Source: Anaerolineales bacterium
Lineage (GTDB): Bacteria > Chloroflexota > Anaerolineae > Anaerolineales > Villigracilaceae
Reading direction: 5' to 3'
NCBI GenBank assembly: GCA_013140605.1
Contig: JABFSL010000045.1
Span: 1-42,863, forward strand
DNA: 42,863 nt
The translations under genes were made by a program, and so were the position numbers. Below are positions 14,821 through 21,139 of the stretch, one piece after another (the stretch's first letter is position 1; each line of letters starts with the position of its first letter). The notes beneath the pieces were generated by a model. That model saw only the letters and a program-made list of their open reading frames with translations. It ran no database searches and was not told the origin of the DNA.

Positions 14821-14872
14821 AGCCGACTTTCAGTCGGCTTCGTATGTATAGCACGGACGTTAACGTCCGTGC
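14821..14872 (+). repeat. REP-like hairpins b (RAYT island)
   Basis: AGCCGACT-TTC-AGTCGGCT (14821-14839) is followed by the head CTTCGTATGTATA and the fully palindromic GCACGGACGTTAACGTCCGTGC core (14851-14872). The core and head match hairpin d at 15927. A weaker AGGACGC/GCGTTTCC-type hairpin precedes it at 14802-14820. Confidence 0.65.
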
Positions 14873-14877
14873 GGTGA

Positions 14878-14922
14878 TTGCCATGCCGTGGTCGGCGGAG
14901 ATGAAGATTCGTTTGGTCATGA
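14878..14922 (-). pseudogene. Remnant of a second GT-B transferase gene (first 15 codons)
   Basis: The minus strand from 14922 reads MTKRIFISADHGMAI, identical in protein to the start of the intact gene at 14705, with a few silent base differences. It then runs straight into the hairpins at 14872. The following upstream bases also resemble those before the intact gene (GAAGTTGGTTCTGTTT against GAGTTGATTCTGTTT). A paralogue was therefore present and has been lost except for its 5' end. Confidence 0.8.
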
Positions 14923-14988
14923 GTCCTTATTGAATAAAGTATCTGCTTCATACGTGACTGGAAGTTGGTTCTGTTTAATAGGCTTGAT

Positions 14989-15366
14989 CTAGCCTGAGGG
15001 CGTTCCACCGCCAGGATCACCACATGAAGGCCATGGCTCACAGGGATTTCCACTATTTCCGCCACCATTTCCACCATCATTTTCCTTTGGCTTTTTCGTC
15101 GCTGTCCACAATGGGGCAAGTGTGTTCGTGGCGGTGAATGTGGGTGTGAAGGTTGGAGTAAAAGTTGGTGTTTGCGAAGCAGTCATTGTTGGGGTTCGCG
15201 AAGCGGTAGCAATTGCAGTTGATGTGTTCGTGGGTGTGGAGGTATTGGTTAGAGTTGGCGTTGGCGCGCGGAAGAGTCCGCCGAGGTTTTGGGAGTCCGC
15301 GAGGAGAAAGAGGACGAATGCAATTAGCAATACACCAATGATTGAAAGAATAATTTTTATATTCAT
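14989..15366 (-). CDS. Membrane-anchored Thr/Pro-rich stalk protein
   Basis: This 125-residue protein has an N-terminal hydrophobic anchor (MNIKIILSIIGVLLIAFVLFLL). A mucin-like stretch follows (TPTLTNTSTPTNTS, TPTFTPTFTPTFTATNT), then a Gly/Asn/Pro-rich end with two Cys (NPCEPWPSCGDPGGG). Such stalks hold domains away from the membrane and are often glycosylated. No catalytic domain is present. The start at 15366 follows AAAGGGA; an in-frame TTG six codons earlier is unlikely. The Thr-Pro codon repeats make length changes likely. It lies within the repeat island and its function is unknown. Confidence 0.65.
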   Translation of the reverse strand: MNIKIILSIIGVLLIAFVLFLLADSQNLGGLFRAPTPTLTNTSTPTNTSTAIATASRTPTMTASQTPTFTPTFTPTFTATNTLAPLWTATKKPKENDGGNGGGNSGNPCEPWPSCGDPGGGTPSG

Positions 15367-15425
15367 ATGAATATTCCCTTTCAATGCAACTCTGTTTCTA
15401 GAGGCATTTTACCCGCTTCGGACTC

Positions 15426-15463
15426 GCACGGGGATAAAATCGTCCGTGCTATTTTTACGAAGC
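15426..15463 (-). repeat. REP-like hairpin c, 3' side of RAYT gene
   Basis: GCACGG (15426-15431) and CCGTGC (15444-15449) form the stem, followed by TATTTTTACGAAGCC. On the minus strand it reads GGCTTCGTAAAAATAGC, then the hairpin. It stands just beyond the 3' end of the transposase gene. A GGCATTTTACCCGCTTCGG block before it is repeated, with changes, before hairpin e. Confidence 0.7.
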
Positions 15464-15488
15464 CGCTTCGGCAGGCTCAGCACGCCGC

Positions 15489-15896
15489 CTACGGGCTTAC
15501 TTGCTCCAATTGTGATTGCACTGTTCCATCCGCATGATGTTGTTTTTGGTTGTGAATGTATTTCACAATTGCAGAAAGATTTTTCTCGCCAAACGATAGT
15601 ACACCATATTCTTCCTGCCAGTAAAATTCAAAATCTGGTTTGATGACATGATTAACAAAATGCGATGTATTTCCTTTGACCTCACCTATAAATCTCGATA
15701 ATGCTATTTTCGGGGGGACGCTGACCGCGACATGAACGTGGTCTTCAATGCCGCCAATCGCGTAAATGAAACCTTCCAGTTCAATGGATTTTGCGGCAAT
15801 TGCGCGGTGCAAATCGGATTCAAATTCAGGCAGGATGATGGGCAACCGATTTTTCGTTCCCCAGATGAAATGATAGTAGAGTTTGTGGAATGACAT
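15489..15896 (-). CDS. REP-associated Y1 tyrosine transposase (RAYT, IS200/IS605 TnpA-like)
   Basis: This 135-residue protein has the HUH nuclease motif EDHVHVAV (His 53, His 55) and the catalytic tyrosine in VKYIHNQKQHH (Tyr 113). YHFIWGTKNRLPI at the start and WQEEYGVLSFGE before the tyrosine helix are typical of the domesticated Y1 transposases that act on single-stranded REP hairpins. ATG 15896 follows AAGGGAG at good spacing. No TnpB partner is present. Hairpins of one family stand on both sides in opposite orientation (15426 and 15927), the usual RAYT layout. The C-terminus is short after the tyrosine helix; it could be slightly truncated but the active site is complete. Confidence 0.9.
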   Translation of the reverse strand: MSFHKLYYHFIWGTKNRLPIILPEFESDLHRAIAAKSIELEGFIYAIGGIEDHVHVAVSVPPKIALSRFIGEVKGNTSHFVNHVIKPDFEFYWQEEYGVLSFGEKNLSAIVKYIHNQKQHHADGTVQSQLEQVSP

Positions 15897-15926
15897 AAAA
15901 CTCCCTTGCGAGGTCAGGTCGAAGAC

Positions 15927-15963
15927 CTTTGTACGAATAGCACGGACGTTCACGTCCGTTGCG
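15927..15963 (+). repeat. REP-like hairpin d, 5' side of RAYT gene
   Basis: The head CTTTGTACGAATA is followed by GCACGGACGT-TC-ACGTCCGT (15940-15959). The head and stem are nearly those of hairpin b, with one loop change and an extra T in the right arm. It is inverted relative to hairpin c across the transposase gene. Confidence 0.7.
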
Positions 15964-16194
15964 GGGCATGAGCGTGGATAAATCCTATCGGGCAGGATTT
16001 ATTTCCAGAGGCGCGGTGTTGCGGCTAGATGTGGCGCGAGTCGAAAGGCATTTTTCTGTTTCGATTGGCATTTTCCACACTTCGGATTCGCACAAGGTGC
16101 ATTATCCCGTTTCGATAAACATTCGCGGCATCTGCTAATCCGCACGGGGATAAATCACCCGTGCTATTTTTACGAAGCCCTACGGGCTATTCCT
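15964..16194. other. Non-coding repeat island segment with hairpin e
   Basis: No gene is supported here. ATAAATCCT/AGGATTTAT (15978-15986, 15994-16002) is a hairpin. CTGTTTCGATTGGCATTTTCC (16051-) repeats blocks found near 14737 and 15392. GCACGGG/CCCGTGC (16142-16148, 16158-16164) plus TATTTTTACGAAG is REP-like hairpin e, in minus orientation. AGCCC/GGGCT follows at 16176-16188. Confidence 0.6.
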
Positions 16195-16232
16195 GTTACG
16201 AATAATACCAACTGAAAATCTTGTTATATATG
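16195..16232 (-). pseudogene. Remnant of a second GT2 gene (last codons)
   Basis: The minus strand reads PIYNKIFSWYYS and a TAA stop. The intact GT2 gene at 16815 ends VYNKIFNWYYS-TAA. The base differences are mostly silent or conservative, as between true paralogues. The remnant is cut off upstream exactly where the palindrome at 16233 begins. Confidence 0.75.
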
Positions 16233-16279
16233 GGTGGTTTCGATACGGGCGAGAAGAACACTCGCCCTACTCAACCACC
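16233..16279. repeat. TTTCGATAC/CTCAACC palindrome E1
   Basis: GGTGGTT (16233-16239) and AACCACC (16273-16279) are the outer arms. GGGCGAG (16247-16253) and CTCGCCC (16261-16267) form the inner stem. The unpaired sides TCGATAC and TACTC are conserved in the other copies. The stop codon of the GIY-YIG gene (TGA on the minus strand, 16271-16273) and its last two Gly codons lie in its right arm. Confidence 0.8.
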
Positions 16280-16600
16280 GAGTTCACCATCTACCAAAAC
16301 TACATTATCAATTTTACTTCTATAAAAGACCTTCTTGGCGAGCACAGGCAAAAGTTGCGAATCGCCGTTTATCAGTGCTTCCCGTTTTGCCCTTCGCCAG
16401 CCTTGAACTTGCTTCTCTCTATAAAACGCGTCGGCAACGCGCTCGTACTCTTCACAATAAACCAGTTTCACTGGCAATCGGCGCGTTGTATATCTTGCGC
16501 CTAATCCTTCTTGATGTTCAGAGAGTCGGCGCCCCAGATTCTTGGTCGAGCCGACGTAATATGAATTATCACAACATTCAAGAATATACATCCATGCCAT
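16271..16600 (-). CDS. GIY-YIG nuclease family protein (UPF0213-like)
   Basis: This 109-residue protein has MYILECCDNSYYVGSTKNLGRRLSEH (GIY-YIG core with the conserved Arg in GRRL), then RYTTRRLPVKLVYCEEY and FYREKQVQGWRRAKREALI, the helix with the metal-binding Glu. The C-terminal 30 residues are extra. Relatives are small single-domain nucleases with unclear roles. It is bracketed by inverted palindromes E1 and E2 and ends inside E1 (DGELGG-stop). It is divorced from the surrounding glycan genes, so a mobile origin is likely. The ATG at 16600 has no strong ribosome site (AGAGAGTTTTT precedes it). Confidence 0.85.
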   Translation of the reverse strand: MAWMYILECCDNSYYVGSTKNLGRRLSEHQEGLGARYTTRRLPVKLVYCEEYERVADAFYREKQVQGWRRAKREALINGDSQLLPVLAKKVFYRSKIDNVVLVDGELGG

Positions 16601-16620
16601 AAAAACTCTCTATCCCATAC

Positions 16621-16667
16621 GGTGGTTGAGTAGCCCTGCGTGTTCGTCGCAGGGCGTATCGAAACCA
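16621..16667. repeat. TTTCGATAC/CTCAACC palindrome E2 (inverted)
   Basis: GGTGGTTGAGTA, stem GCCCTGCG, loop TGTTCGT, stem CGCAGGGC, then GTATCGAAACCAC. The element is in the opposite orientation to E1, so the two bracket the GIY-YIG gene as inverted copies. Stem sequences differ, but the ends and a GAACA loop core are kept. Confidence 0.8.
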
Positions 16668-16697
16668 CACCTCTGAATTTCAAGTTTACTTTTCATT

Positions 16698-16802
16698 GCT
16701 GGTTTCGACACCCGCACTTGCGTGCTGGTGCAAGTGTACGGGCGGCGGTGGTTGAGTAGCCGTGCAACGGCGTATCGAAACCCGCCGCCCTACTCAACCA
16801 GC
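16698..16802. repeat. Nested TTTCGATAC/CTCAACC palindromes E3
   Basis: The outer unit has GCTGGTTTCGACAC (16698-16711) and TACTCAACCAGC (16791-16802), with GGGCGGCGG (16740-16748) and CCGCCGCCC (16782-16790) as its stem. Its loop holds a complete inner unit in the other orientation (GGTTGAGTAGCCGT... to CGTATCGAAACC, 16749-16780). Another hairpin, CACTTGC/GCAAGTG, lies at 16715-16736. This is one element inside another. Confidence 0.75.
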
Positions 16803-16814
16803 GGAATATGTTTG

Positions 16815-17768
16815 TTACGAATAATACCAATTAAATATTTTGTTATACACCGCCAACAAAATCTTCTTGATAAACCCAATTTCCAACACACGCTTGCCTA
16901 AACTCACTTTCTTCTTACTCGTTACTCGTCCCTTCCCCAATTCCCCGCGCAAATAACCCAGTGTATTGGACATATTCATCGCCAGCGGATCGGAGACCAT
17001 CAGCCGCAGTAATCCCGCGTCGTTCATGCGCTTATCCAACTGGCGGACTTGCCCCATCGGCTTGTCCATGTCAAAGGGCAGGAATTGTCCCAGCGTGGAT
17101 TTGTATGCCGTGAACTGCCAGTGCGAAGCACCCGCAAGCGCGGTTACGTCTTTGTAGACTATTCTCCAGTCACTAGTCTCTGCATATACTTTCTTATTCT
17201 CTTCTTCAGTCTGCCCGAGCGAGAGATTGAATTCAAGGAAAGTTTCCCACGGAATGAATTGACCTTCATCCAATGTCGCGTTCTTTTTTGCCCACTCCAA
17301 CGTTGACGAATATAACTCCGGCGAAGTACGGTACGGACGAGCCGTCACCATGCCCACGTTCGGGAAGGTTTCGAGAAGCTCCACAGAACGCGAAAGCCAG
17401 TTCGGGGAAAACAACACGTCCGCATCGGTGTAGGCAATGATCTCACCCGGCGCGCCCGTCAGCATCACATTCCATGCGCCACCCTTGCCCATGTTCTTTT
17501 CAGAGAGAATCAAATATTGAATCCGCCCCTCTTCTTTTTCTTTCACTAGATACTCGCGCACTTCGGGGCACGAGCCATTATCGAAGACCATCAAGTCGAA
17601 CGGCAGTCCCGCATCCTTGCGCATGGATTCCAAACTTACTTTTAATACATCCAATGTCTCAGCGTAAAATCCGCTCAAAAACGGAATGTAATTTAATAAC
17701 GCAACAGTCACCCGCTCAGGGCGGGCTACGTCTTTAACGAACTTGGCGGGGTTTTGGCCTTTACGCAT
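16815..17768 (-). CDS. GT2-family glycosyltransferase
   Basis: This is a 317-residue GT-A enzyme. Motifs: VTVALLNYIPFLSGFYAETLDVLKVSL at the start, FDNGSCPEVREYL, NMGKGGAWN, and the metal-binding YTDADVLFSPNW. It adds a sugar from a nucleotide donor during glycan assembly at the cytoplasmic face; the sugar is unknown. The C-terminus is basic and amphipathic (KKILLAVYNKIFNWYYS), a possible membrane contact. AAGGA precedes the ATG. A remnant of a paralogue's 3' end survives at 16195. Confidence 0.85.
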   Translation of the reverse strand: MRKGQNPAKFVKDVARPERVTVALLNYIPFLSGFYAETLDVLKVSLESMRKDAGLPFDLMVFDNGSCPEVREYLVKEKEEGRIQYLILSEKNMGKGGAWNVMLTGAPGEIIAYTDADVLFSPNWLSRSVELLETFPNVGMVTARPYRTSPELYSSTLEWAKKNATLDEGQFIPWETFLEFNLSLGQTEEENKKVYAETSDWRIVYKDVTALAGASHWQFTAYKSTLGQFLPFDMDKPMGQVRQLDKRMNDAGLLRLMVSDPLAMNMSNTLGYLRGELGKGRVTSKKKVSLGKRVLEIGFIKKILLAVYNKIFNWYYS

Positions 17769-17779
17769 TTATATTCCTT

Positions 17780-17826
17780 GTAGGGGCAGGGTCTCCCTGC
17801 CCAGGGCGGCGAGACGCCGCCCCTAC
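17780..17826. repeat. 47-bp paired hairpin (GTAG...CTAC), copy 1
   Basis: GTAG, stem GGGCAGGG-TCT-CCCTGCCC (17784-17802), A, stem GGGCGGCG-AGA-CGCCGCCC (17804-17822), CTAC. Each half is a GTAG head plus an 8-bp hairpin with three-base loop, the two halves facing each other as in BIME-type REP pairs. Same-length copies lie at 21084 and 28329. Confidence 0.85.
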
Positions 17827-17829
17827 GCG

Positions 17830-18765
17830 TTATTTGAATAATTTCTTAAATCGCTTCTTCCATCTCTTCGGCCTTGCGATATTTTCAATCGACTTCTCAG
17901 GCAGGAAGAAAAATATCGCGCGCAGGAACAACTCCACGCCGCGCATGAATCGCAGATAAGATAATCGCGGGCGGGCAAGTTTACCATCTACAAGGCGATG
18001 AGTTGAATCCAAAATCGTATAGCGGATGTTCGCCTGTCCACCCGCGAGGCGGATATTCTCATTTGTATCAGGATGTTCGTAATGCGACTTCCCACCAGGC
18101 AGATGGCTGTAATCATGGTTCTGATGCACGATCATCACCGACGGCGTGCAGTCGATCACCGGCCATTTTTCACTGCGTGCCTTGTAGATCATCCAATTAT
18201 CCCAACCTGCACGGCCGATGATAAAGTTCGGGATGTCTTGATAGCAGGATTTTGGAAAAAGGAAAAAATCGCTTCCAGCAGGACGGTGAAGCTGATTCTG
18301 TTTTCTGACAGATTCCCTCAGGCCTGACTCCCACCCTGCGGCGAAATCCAGCGGAGTGGCAATGTCATAATCCCAACGCTGACTCAACAACACAAATCTC
18401 TGGAGTCCGACAGCTTGCTGTCGGTTGTTTAGCAGCAAGCTGCTGGACTCCAGAGCGACATCTACAAAATCAGGCATGAGAATCATGTCCGCGTTGATGA
18501 TACACAGTAATTCGCTATCACTATTTTCTCTCGCCAATTGAAACATGGACGAGATCAACGGCGTGCCAGTTTCATTCCGTGCCACATTCGGCAAATGCAT
18601 CACACCAAGTTCTTTGGCGGCTTCGGCAAGTCCCATCTCTTCGCCAAGCAAAATGACTTCGACGTTAGGAAGCAAAGTCCACGAGTGGATCGCGTTGCGT
18701 TGAATCATCGCAATGTGCGGATTTGTAAAAGGCTTGGGGGCGGAGAAGAGAGTTATCAGTTGCAT
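17830..18765 (-). CDS. GT-A-like glycosyltransferase
   Basis: This 311-residue protein starts MQLITLFSAPKPF. It has the acidic metal-site-like INADMILMPDFV near residue 90 and RPAGSDFFLFPK and GWDNWMIYKA in the acceptor half, as in GT2-like enzymes. It is basic at the C-terminus (RPKRWKKRFKKLFK), as many membrane-associated transferases are. A 54-bp palindromic element is inserted in frame after INADMILMPDFVDVA (18400-18453, about residues 105-122). It must form a surface loop close to the metal site. The ribosome site is weak. Activity is likely but the insert makes it less certain. Confidence 0.72.
   Translation of the reverse strand: MQLITLFSAPKPFTNPHIAMIQRNAIHSWTLLPNVEVILLGEEMGLAEAAKELGVMHLPNVARNETGTPLISSMFQLARENSDSELLCIINADMILMPDFVDVALESSSLLLNNRQQAVGLQRFVLLSQRWDYDIATPLDFAAGWESGLRESVRKQNQLHRPAGSDFFLFPKSCYQDIPNFIIGRAGWDNWMIYKARSEKWPVIDCTPSVMIVHQNHDYSHLPGGKSHYEHPDTNENIRLAGGQANIRYTILDSTHRLVDGKLARPRLSYLRFMRGVELFLRAIFFFLPEKSIENIARPKRWKKRFKKLFK
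18400..18453. repeat. 54-bp in-frame coding palindromic element, copy 2
   Basis: CTGGAGTCC (18400-18408) and GGACTCCAG (18445-18453) are the outer arms, extended to CTCTGGAG/CTCCAGAG in context. The inner hairpins are GACAG-CTTG-CTGTC and GCAGC-AA-GCTGC. Length and the AGCTTGCTG/CAGCAAGCT positions match the copy at 9125. It is translated in a different phase here (LESSSLLLNNRQQAVGLQ) and is stop-free in both. Confidence 0.8.
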
Positions 18766-18789
18766 GAGAAATCAGTTATCAGTAAGTCC

Positions 18790-18880
18790 CCGTCATTGCG
18801 AGGCGGTGTTCTTCCGCCGAAGCAATCCCCTCGCGATGGTGGAGATTGCTTCGACCACTTCGTAGGTCTCGCAATGACGG
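18790..18880. repeat. GTCATTGCGAG palindromic element, copy 2
   Basis: The arms CCGTCATTGCGAG (18790-18802) and CTCGCAATGACGG (18868-18880) are perfect mirrors. The inside has CGAAGCAATC (18818-18827) and GATTGCTTCG (18844-18853). It ends two bases before the stop codon of the next gene, like the copy at 13175. Confidence 0.87.
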
Positions 18881-18882
18881 AA

Positions 18883-19695
18883 TTATTTAAGTGCGCGCTT
18901 ATCAATATCCTTGAGAGTCTTGTGTTCCACACCTGCATTGATTTCCATCAACCTAGGTTCATCGTGAACTAAATCCAAAACTTCTTTCCATGTGAAATCA
19001 TCTCGTCCATTGAAGCGGGAATATACCTCTCGCATGAACTCTAAATCTTCAGGGGTATCCACCGTCCAGCGGTAATCTCCAAAATCGGTGGTGTGGTGGA
19101 GAAGGGCAATGTTGAATCCGCGCGGGGAAAGGCCAATTTGCAGTTGGCGGTTGATAGTATTTAGTTGTACGCCTTCGTAAAAATATGGCATGGCGTGTTC
19201 GCGGTGTTGCGGTTCTTTGGCTTCCTTCCATGCTTTCTTCAACACTTTGAAAGTACAGGCTTCCACATCCAAACCAATGGGATAGGTACGAGTCCGCGGA
19301 GGTGGAAGGCGATTACAGACGAAATCGTATTCATCTTCGAGCAAGGTATTTACAACATTATCTATTAATTCAGGATCAATCACTGGGCAATCCGCCGTGA
19401 TGCGCACAACCACATCAGCCTTCGCTTGCAATGCGGCTTGATAATAACGATCCAGCACATCGAACAAACTGCCTCGGGTGTAGGGAATGCCGCTAAAGTC
19501 GCAGTACTCAGCTACCGGGTCGTCTGATGCGTCTGTCGTCGTGGCGAAGATGACTTCGTCCAGAGTCCGCGCCCGCGAAGTGCGCGTGTAAACGCGAGTC
19601 AACATCGGCTGACCTGCGATGTCTGCAAGGATTTTTCCCGGCAAACGGGAGGAGGACATGCGTCCTTGAATGATGGCTACTACTTTTTGGGTCAT
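18883..19695 (-). CDS. spsF: SpsF-like cytidylyltransferase
   Basis: This is a 270-residue nucleotidyltransferase with IIQGRMSSSRLPGKIL (residues 6-21), FATTTDASDD, RGSLFDVLDRYYQAA, RITADCPVIDPELID and DYRWTVDTPEDL, the SpsF/PseF-like pattern of CMP-sugar synthases. It would activate the product of the second NeuB-type synthase at 23507, as SpsE and SpsF pair elsewhere. ATG 19695 starts the conserved MTQKVVAIIQGRMS; the upstream extension runs through the paired hairpin at 19704 and is not used. The last codons adjoin the palindrome at 18790. Confidence 0.87.
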   Translation of the reverse strand: MTQKVVAIIQGRMSSSRLPGKILADIAGQPMLTRVYTRTSRARTLDEVIFATTTDASDDPVAEYCDFSGIPYTRGSLFDVLDRYYQAALQAKADVVVRITADCPVIDPELIDNVVNTLLEDEYDFVCNRLPPPRTRTYPIGLDVEACTFKVLKKAWKEAKEPQHREHAMPYFYEGVQLNTINRQLQIGLSPRGFNIALLHHTTDFGDYRWTVDTPEDLEFMREVYSRFNGRDDFTWKEVLDLVHDEPRLMEINAGVEHKTLKDIDKRALK

Positions 19696-19703
19696 ATCAT
19701 CTC

Positions 19704-19749
19704 GTAGGTCACGCTTGTAGCGTGACGTCACGTTACAAACGTGACCTAC
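19704..19749. repeat. 46-bp paired hairpin (GTAGGTCACG type), copy 1
   Basis: GTAG, GTCACGC-TTGTA-GCGTGAC (19708-19726), GTCACGT-TACAA-ACGTGAC (19727-19745), CTAC. It has the same GTAG-hairpin-hairpin-CTAC plan as the G-rich family but different stems. The CTA at 19746-19748 is the minus-strand TAG stop of the DUF4910 gene. Confidence 0.82.
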
Positions 19750-21071
19750 CCTATTTGCGCCTCGGATGGAATTGGCCCGGCGGTTACAAATCCCTTCGCG
19801 CGGAATTTTTCGATGTAGTCGCGCACCATCCAATAATCAAGGCCAACTTGTTCGGCGATCTCAAACACGGACAAGTCACCTTCGAAGCGCATCATGATCT
19901 TTTCGATGGCGCGGTTGAGCGCCCAATTCTCGCGCCAATCAACCCACAGGCCGTTGCCGCTTAGGAAAACAGGTCCACGGAAGGTGCGCTTCGGAATGTA
20001 ATTCGTGGCATAGATGCGGATGATCTGCTCAGCAGTCTCCGCCGCACCAACCAGCATATCATCGTGCATGATGTCGAGATTATCGTCAGTGGTGTGATAC
20101 TCGTCATAAGGCCAGCGGTTGATCGAAATACACGGCACGTTGACTCCGGGGCCGTTGATGACACGTTCGTCATTGGCGGGAGCTGCGGCGAAGTCACGCT
20201 CATCGTGAGCGACATTGCGTAATTGGTAATTGGTAATTTTATCGAGCAGATGCGTGTGCTGGCGGGTATGATGCCAGGCAATCTTATTCTTATTGCCGGT
20301 CATCTCCATAAAAATGCCGCCGCGTAAGTTTCGAATCAGATGTTCGTTGTGCGAAAGATAAACAATCGTACCAATGGTCTCAGGCCCAAACCAAAAGCGG
20401 ACGCTCATCGAGCCAGCAGGCAATGGCTTTTCGGCGAGTCGGCGCGCCAACTCAATGGTACTGACCACACCCGCGCCATCGTCATTGGCTTGCATTGGGT
20501 GACAGGTATGCGCCTGCACGATGATCTCGCCCGCTGACGCACTCGCTCCGCCCACGGGATGGATGACGGCGGTCGCCATTTTGAATCCCTGCTTCGGGTC
20601 GGTGATGAATTCAGATTTAATAACTGCTCTATATTTCTTATCACGCGGAAGTTTGTCAAAAATATTCTTCGGTAAGCAGAATCCCCAATCGCGATCATAA
20701 TATTTGAAGACCCACGGAATGGCGTGCGGACGTTTCTCGTTGAAATACAAATGCGGTTGAAGTTCTTCAAAAGAAAGAGTCTTATCAACAGGCAGGGAAT
20801 ATGAAACGAGATGAAGCGGGTTATTCTTGAAGTCCACCACACGCTCACCGCCTTCAATTTCCAAATACGCTTCGTGAACTATATATCTTTCGGGCACGTA
20901 CCATGTCCATGCTTTTTCGAGCGGAGTATAAGTCTCGATGGTGTAGTTGGATGAATCAGGCATGTACGAGCCGATAATTTCAAGAGTCTTATCGTGATCG
21001 TCAGATGCGAGAGTCCGATGCAACGGAAAGAATTCAGCGAGGATGGATTTCAAAGATGTATAAGATTTCAT
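19746..21071 (-). CDS. DUF4910 (M28-like aminopeptidase fold) protein with winged-helix tail
   Basis: This 441-residue protein has zinc-peptidase-like ligands: AHTCHPMQANDDGAG (His, Asp), FGPETIG (Glu), FMEMTG and YDEYHTTDDN (His). The C-terminal 65 residues (GDLSVFEIAEQVGLDYWMVRDYIEKFRAKGFV) look like a winged helix. Such proteins recur in polysaccharide clusters, often beside an AAC(3)-like protein as here; a deacylase or peptidase-like role on an amino sugar or lipid-linked intermediate is possible but unproven. ATG 21071 is preferred to 21083 (MVII...) since it begins the conserved part. Its stop codon is provided by the repeat at 19704. Confidence 0.82.
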   Translation of the reverse strand: MKSYTSLKSILAEFFPLHRTLASDDHDKTLEIIGSYMPDSSNYTIETYTPLEKAWTWYVPERYIVHEAYLEIEGGERVVDFKNNPLHLVSYSLPVDKTLSFEELQPHLYFNEKRPHAIPWVFKYYDRDWGFCLPKNIFDKLPRDKKYRAVIKSEFITDPKQGFKMATAVIHPVGGASASAGEIIVQAHTCHPMQANDDGAGVVSTIELARRLAEKPLPAGSMSVRFWFGPETIGTIVYLSHNEHLIRNLRGGIFMEMTGNKNKIAWHHTRQHTHLLDKITNYQLRNVAHDERDFAAAPANDERVINGPGVNVPCISINRWPYDEYHTTDDNLDIMHDDMLVGAAETAEQIIRIYATNYIPKRTFRGPVFLSGNGLWVDWRENWALNRAIEKIMMRFEGDLSVFEIAEQVGLDYWMVRDYIEKFRAKGFVTAGPIPSEAQIG

Positions 21072-21083
21072 AATTATCACCAT

Positions 21084-21130
21084 GTAGGGGCGGGGTCTCC
21101 CCGCCCTGGGCGGCGAAACGCCGCCCCTAC
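21084..21130. repeat. 47-bp paired hairpin (GTAG...CTAC), copy 2
   Basis: GTAG, GGGCGGGG-TCT-CCCCGCCC, T, GGGCGGCG-AAA-CGCCGCCC, CTAC. The right half has the same stem as in copies 1 and 3. It lies between the AAC(3)-like gene and the DUF4910 gene. Confidence 0.87.
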
Positions 21131-21139
21131 GTCACATAA

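Noticed and set aside
14989-15370. Valine/glycine-rich protein on the plus strand (15122-15370)
   Set aside because: It is the mirror of the Thr/Pro codon repeats of the minus-strand stalk protein, with no ribosome site.
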